This document shows positions 5,660 through 7,872 of a DNA stretch of 7,872 nucleotides, in pieces (position 1 is the stretch's first letter; every line of letters starts with the position of its first letter). Below the pieces are notes generated by a model, which ran no database searches, was not told where the DNA came from, and saw only the letters and a program-made list of their open reading frames with translations. The position numbers were made by a program, and so were the translations under genes. The stretch covers positions 1-7,872 of the forward strand of contig JALWEW010000107.1 of the NCBI GenBank assembly GCA_027039295.1, given 5' to 3'. The stretch is from Acidilobaceae archaeon (GTDB lineage: Archaea; Thermoproteota; Thermoprotei_A; Sulfolobales; Acidilobaceae).

Positions 5660-6634
5660 ATGGTGCGGCCGCCGGGATTTGAACCCGGGATCGCCGGCTT
5701 GGAAGACATGCAACCGATTACCGGGAACGGCTCCGGGGAGCGTGGGAATTCCCAAGGCGATGACCCCCCAGGGGGCCCCGGGGCTTTGGGAACCCTGCCC
5801 TGGCCCCCCAGGGACGCGTTCCGGGAGTGGCTGGGGCAGAGGGTTCACCCCCGGACCCTCAGGGACTACATGCTATACTACGACCGGCTGGCGGCGCGGT
5901 ACCCCGGGGGCCTGCCCCTGGGGGCCGTGCAGGAGCTGGCGAGGCAGAAGTGGCCCCGGTACGTGGTCCGCAAGGTGGCGCAGTACCTCTGGGCCACCGG
6001 CGTGATAAGCCTCGAGGAGAAGGCCAGGATAGAGTACCTGGCCAGGGCCCCCAAGACCCTAGAGGCCCCCCGGGCCCCGCGGGTCACAGTCGAGGAGCTC
6101 AGGCTGAGCCTCTCGAGGCTCAGAGACGCCAGGTACAGGCTCGCCTACCTAGTCATGTACTACTCCGGCGCCAGGGTAGAGGAAGCCGCCAGGCTGATCC
6201 GGATAGCTGGAGAGCTGGAAGAACTCCCCAGGGAGCAGGCCCTCAGGGCCGTGGGCTACGTCAGGCTAGGCGAGGCCGTGAGGGTCGCCATGCACTACAA
6301 CCGGGGCCGGAAGCGCTGCGACCACCTCTGGCTCCCCCACTGGCTCCTAGAGGAGCTACGCAGCCACGGCCTCGAACTCAGCGCCCGGGCCCTCAGCACG
6401 TACGCCCGCAGGCACGGGGCCATGCCCCCTAAGCTGGTGCGCAAGCTCCACTACCAGCTCATGGAAGAGCTGGAAGTCGATAAGGAAATACGCGATTTAA
6501 TACAGAACAGGCCCTCGGGCCTGAGCGTGGGCGACATACACTACTCCCGAGTCCTATACCGCGCCGACCACGAATACGAGCACCACATCCTACCATACCT
6601 AGAACAGCAGCTCAACCTCGAGGGGGGTGACTGA
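5660..6634 (+). CDS. int: SSV-type tyrosine recombinase (integrase) whose start lies in the att site
   Basis: The 324-residue protein recombines the element with the tRNA-Gly gene. Residues 2-17 (VRPPGFEPGIAGLED) are the antisense reading of the tRNA fragment; 18-50 is a Gly/Pro-rich linker; about 53-120 is a helical core-binding domain; and the catalytic domain follows, with Arg172 in YYSGARVEEAARL, a likely beta-strand lysine Lys218 (RGRKRC), the box II pair Lys258/Arg261 (KLVR) and the nucleophile Tyr295 (GDIHYSRVLYRAD). Length and motif order match crenarchaeal SSV-type integrases, and no residue of the active set is missing. ATG 5660 is the first start after the in-frame stop of glcG; GTG 5663 and ATG 5708 are alternatives. 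No TATA box or ribosome binding site precedes it in the integrated state, so expression here may rely on read-through from the glcG gene or on element sequence joined upstream after excision. Confidence 0.9.
   Translation: MVRPPGFEPGIAGLEDMQPITGNGSGERGNSQGDDPPGGPGALGTLPWPPRDAFREWLGQRVHPRTLRDYMLYYDRLAARYPGGLPLGAVQELARQKWPRYVVRKVAQYLWATGVISLEEKARIEYLARAPKTLEAPRAPRVTVEELRLSLSRLRDARYRLAYLVMYYSGARVEEAARLIRIAGELEELPREQALRAVGYVRLGEAVRVAMHYNRGRKRCDHLWLPHWLLEELRSHGLELSARALSTYARRHGAMPPKLVRKLHYQLMEELEVDKEIRDLIQNRPSGLSVGDIHYSRVLYRADHEYEHHILPYLEQQLNLEGGD
5661..5707 (-). other. tRNA-Gly(UCC) 3' fragment: att border of an integrated element
   Basis: Read on the minus strand, these 47 bases are the 3' part of a tRNA: anticodon loop CTTCCAA (anticodon TCC), the 3' anticodon strand GCCGG, a T arm CCGGG-TTCAAAT-CCCGG, the acceptor strand CGGCCGC, discriminator A and encoded CCA. 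The 5' half is missing: bases beyond 5707 do not form the anticodon stem (CATGT faces GCCGG), and no D arm or GCGGCCG acceptor strand follows. A fragment running from the anticodon arm to CCA is what SSV-type integrases duplicate when an element enters a tRNA gene. Because the 3' end points left, the element extends right and the intact tRNA-Gly should lie at its far end, outside the window. It is not a functional tRNA. Confidence 0.9.
5743..5754. repeat. Palindrome TGGGAATTCCCA near the att site
   Basis: This perfect 12-base inverted repeat lies 36 bases inside the element. The half-site GGGAA also occurs at 5723-5727 and 5788-5792. It could be a binding site for the integrase or an accessory protein, or chance within the linker-coding region of the integrase. 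Confidence 0.4.
5764..5813 (+). repeat. Direct repeat CCCCCCAGGG, two copies 40 bases apart
   Basis: Identical 10-base copies lie at 5764-5773 and 5804-5813, spaced exactly 40 bases start to start, just inside the element border and within the low-complexity linker region of the integrase gene. They might be arm-type recombinase sites; the high G+C content makes chance repeats more likely than usual. Confidence 0.35.
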
Positions 6635-6637
6635 GGG

Positions 6638-6841
6638 GTGAGGTGTGGCAGGGTTATACTGTACCTGTGGGCCTTCACGCTCGTCTACTGGCTGCTCCCG
6701 CTCTACGTGGCCCTGGTGAGGCGCGATGCTTACCTGCTGGCCGTCTCGGCCACCGCCCTGGCCGTGGTGCTCCTGCTACCGATCTCCGCCCGGTACGCCC
6801 GCGAGCTAGGACGGCCCGAGAGGAGAGGCGGTGAGGGGTGA
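6638..6841 (+). CDS. Small two-helix membrane protein of unknown function
   Basis: A 67-residue protein not recognised as any family. It has two hydrophobic segments, about residues 6-26 (VILYLWAFTLVYWLLPLYVAL) and 31-49 (AYLLAVSATALAVVLLLPI), separated by a short VRRD turn, and a charged Arg/Glu-rich tail (ARELGRPERRGGEG). The start is GTG 6638, preceded by GGGGTGA at 6624-6630 with 7-base spacing, a good archaeal ribosome binding site. It begins 3 bases after the integrase stop, and its own stop overlaps the next start by 4 bases, so the three genes are likely co-transcribed. Short two-helix proteins are common in crenarchaeal spindle-shaped viruses, including their coat proteins, but nothing in this sequence identifies it as one. 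Confidence 0.62.
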   Translation: MRCGRVILYLWAFTLVYWLLPLYVALVRRDAYLLAVSATALAVVLLLPISARYARELGRPERRGGEG

Positions 6842-7053
6842 CTACTCTCAGGGTCTTGGTCTCGGTTGAGCCGCGGCCCCGTGACATCTGGCGGCTCTTG
6901 AAGCGCCACAACGGCCGCATACTAGCGGTTGCTATAGTCATAGAACTCGAATCACCGCGGCAGGCCGCGGGCCTGTCGAAGGCCTACCGGCTTAGGCCCG
7001 TGCAGGTGCCACCCGGGCTACTGCTCCCCCAGGAGCCCGGCGGCCTCGAGTAG
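6838..7053 (+). CDS. Small protein of unknown function, coupled to the membrane protein
   Basis: A 71-residue, basic, probably soluble protein. A strand-like start (TTLRVLVSVEPRP) is followed by a helix (DIWRLLKRHNG), a very hydrophobic strand (ILAVAIVIELE), a short helix (PRQAAGLSKAY) and a proline-rich tail. No family is recognised. GTG 6838 overlaps the upstream stop (GTGA), and GAGG/GGTGA at 6825-6834 can serve as a ribosome binding site. The last 36 bases run antisense through the 3' end of the ATPase gene, so its proline-rich C-terminal tail is encoded in shared DNA. Support for the gene rests on the coupled start and the plausible secondary structure. Confidence 0.5.
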   Translation: MTTLRVLVSVEPRPRDIWRLLKRHNGRILAVAIVIELESPRQAAGLSKAYRLRPVQVPPGLLLPQEPGGLE

Positions 7054-7872
7054 GCTCTTCCTGAGCCAGACCCGCGCCCCCGACGGGTATTCTACCAGGA
7101 CGTCCGCGCCCCTGCTCTTCAGCTCCGCACGCTCCAGTAGCCTCTTCACAATGTAGCCTAGGGCCCCGTAATCGATTCCACCCCCGTCCGTAGCGTCTTC
7201 GCCCGCGGTCCCGCGCCCCGCGTCCCCGCCGGGCTCCACCCTCACAGCCTGGGGCAGCCCCTCGAGGACCCGCCTAGCGCTGGGGTCTGCGCGTACCAGG
7301 CTCCGGTGCCTCTTCAGCACCGCCACGGCGCGGTGAACCGCTTCCCACGTCACGGCGGGGTCGTTAGATGTCCATAGCCTCATGCTCAGGTCGTGCAGGG
7401 CCAGCAGGCCAGCCGAGCCCACCAGGGGGCCCAGGAGCCGGAAGTCGGCGGGCTCGTCGGGGTAGCTCTTGAAGAACTTGAGCACCGCCATACGCCTGAA
7501 CGTGATATCGACCAGGTGGTAGACCTGGCTGGCGTGGGCTACGAAGAGGAAGCCCAGGAACCCCAGGGCCCTAAGCCTATGCCTAATCATAATGTATGCT
7601 TGGCTCTCCGAGACGTTCTCCTTCGACAGGGCCCGGCGGCCGTGGCCGCCTTGGGCGGCGGGGGCGTCGTCGTTGAAGAGGTAGAGGTACCGGCACCTAG
7701 CAAGGTCCAGTGAACGAACCGCCTCAAGGAGCCTCTGCACACCCGCCTCTCGCCCGTACACGTAGCATATCCTCGAGTCATCCACGCCCCGGGCCAGCAG
7801 GCTCTGGACGGCCTCGCCGAGCTTGGCCTCTATGAACGTGGTCTTCCCCGAGCCCATCTCCCCCACGATGAG
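7018..7872 (-). CDS. P-loop ATPase of the integrated element, N-terminus outside the window
   Basis: The frame is open to the right edge, and the first codons inside the window read LIVGEMGSGKTT, a Walker A motif following its strand, so the true start lies beyond 7872; the GTG at 7866 encodes the Val of that strand. Counting that Val as residue 1: Walker A is 2-10, a Walker B-like strand RYLYLFNDDA at 59-68 (Asp66/Asp67) follows, then a helix SESQAYIMIRHRLRALGF, and FLFVAHASQVYHL (106-118), placed like a sensor strand (His111, Gln114). Arg124/Arg125 follow. The region at about 208-230 is a Gly/Asp-rich linker before a short basic C-terminal part. The layout fits ATP-driven motors or helicase-like ATPases of archaeal viruses and plasmids. 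I cannot tell whether it is a DNA-packaging, transfer or replication protein. About 284 codons are visible. Confidence 0.78.
   Translation of the reverse strand, partial: LIVGEMGSGKTTFIEAKLGEAVQSLLARGVDDSRICYVYGREAGVQRLLEAVRSLDLARCRYLYLFNDDAPAAQGGHGRRALSKENVSESQAYIMIRHRLRALGFLGFLFVAHASQVYHLVDITFRRMAVLKFFKSYPDEPADFRLLGPLVGSAGLLALHDLSMRLWTSNDPAVTWEAVHRAVAVLKRHRSLVRADPSARRVLEGLPQAVRVEPGGDAGRGTAGEDATDGGGIDYGALGYIVKRLLERAELKSRGADVLVEYPSGARVWLRKSLLEAAGLLGEQ

Larger units (their letters stand above)
5661..7872. mobile_element. Left part of an integrated virus- or plasmid-like element
   Basis: The element begins at the tRNA-Gly fragment and runs past the right window edge. It carries an SSV-type integrase, two overlapping small genes without recognisable families, and a P-loop ATPase on the opposite strand. 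The small size and tight packing of these genes fit a crenarchaeal virus or cryptic plasmid. No capsid, replication or conjugation gene can be identified in the visible part, so virus versus plasmid is open. The integrase is intact, so the element may still be able to excise. Confidence 0.82.

Noticed and set aside
5661..5760. A complete or intron-containing tRNA-Gly gene on the minus strand
   Set aside because: Beyond 5707 there is no matching 5' anticodon strand, D arm or acceptor strand within the next 100 bases, so only the 3' part is present.
5624..5848. A 74-residue minus-strand frame across the att site
   Set aside because: It is the sense reading of the tRNA fragment plus the complement of the integrase linker; phrases such as DPGFKSRRPHHR are typical tRNA shadows.
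5827..6432. A long second plus-strand frame inside the integrase gene
   Set aside because: It is a G+C-driven shadow, rich in Gly, Arg, Pro and Ala with no motif, while the overlapping frame carries all integrase catalytic residues.
6638..6841. A spindle-shaped virus coat protein
   Set aside because: The two-helix topology and size are suggestive, but no specific coat-protein motif is visible, so it is left as unknown.
7864..7866. GTG as the start of the ATPase
   Set aside because: The frame stays open to the window edge, and this codon is the Val of the strand leading into Walker A; a start here would leave no first beta strand.
1..7872. CRISPR array, rRNA, complete insertion sequence or transposase
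   Set aside because: No regularly spaced repeats, rRNA-like stretches, terminal inverted repeats or transposase motifs were seen.

Overview
The window looks like chromosome of a hyperthermophilic crenarchaeon, most likely in or near the Desulfurococcales. The reasons are: G+C-rich coding DNA with many AGG (Arg) and ATA (Ile) codons; frequent GTG and TTG starts; A/T-rich TATA boxes about 35-55 bases before genes; GGTGA/GGAGG ribosome binding sites; a polyprenol-type glycan-initiating enzyme; a tRNA sequence with its CCA encoded; and an SSV-type integrase. The species cannot be named from the sequence.

Positions 1-5632 are chromosomal. At the left edge, on the minus strand, is the beginning of a probable NucS/EndoMS mismatch endonuclease whose first codons appear to be out of frame. 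It is divergent from a small GYD-domain protein (245-538). Three minus-strand genes (3455 down to 528) form a glycan-precursor cluster: a GPT/AglH-like transferase that loads an amino-sugar phosphate onto a polyprenyl phosphate, a DegT/StrS-family PLP aminotransferase, and a left-handed beta-helix acyltransferase. The last two are a typical pair for making an acetamido sugar nucleotide, so together the three can make and load the first sugars of an N-glycan. Divergent from them, on the plus strand, is a translationally coupled pair: a DAO-fold FAD oxidoreductase of the GlpA/LhgO type (3567-4796) and a two-domain GlcG/HbpS (DUF336) protein (4793-5632).

At 5661 the chromosome meets an integrated element. 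A 47-bp minus-strand sequence (5661-5707) is the 3' part of tRNA-Gly(UCC), from the anticodon arm to CCA, with no 5' half beside it. This is a classic archaeal att border. The orientation implies that the element lies to the right and that the intact tRNA-Gly gene is at its other end, outside the window. A tyrosine integrase reads out of the att site (5660-6634) and keeps a full catalytic set (Arg172, Lys218, Lys258/Arg261, Tyr295). It is followed by two small, tightly packed genes: a two-helix membrane protein (6638-6841) and an unknown 71-residue protein (6838-7053). On the opposite strand is a P-loop ATPase cut by the window edge (7018-7872). The element could be an integrated virus or plasmid; the visible part does not decide which. 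No CRISPR array, rRNA or complete tRNA is present, and no stretch over 300 bases is without a gene.
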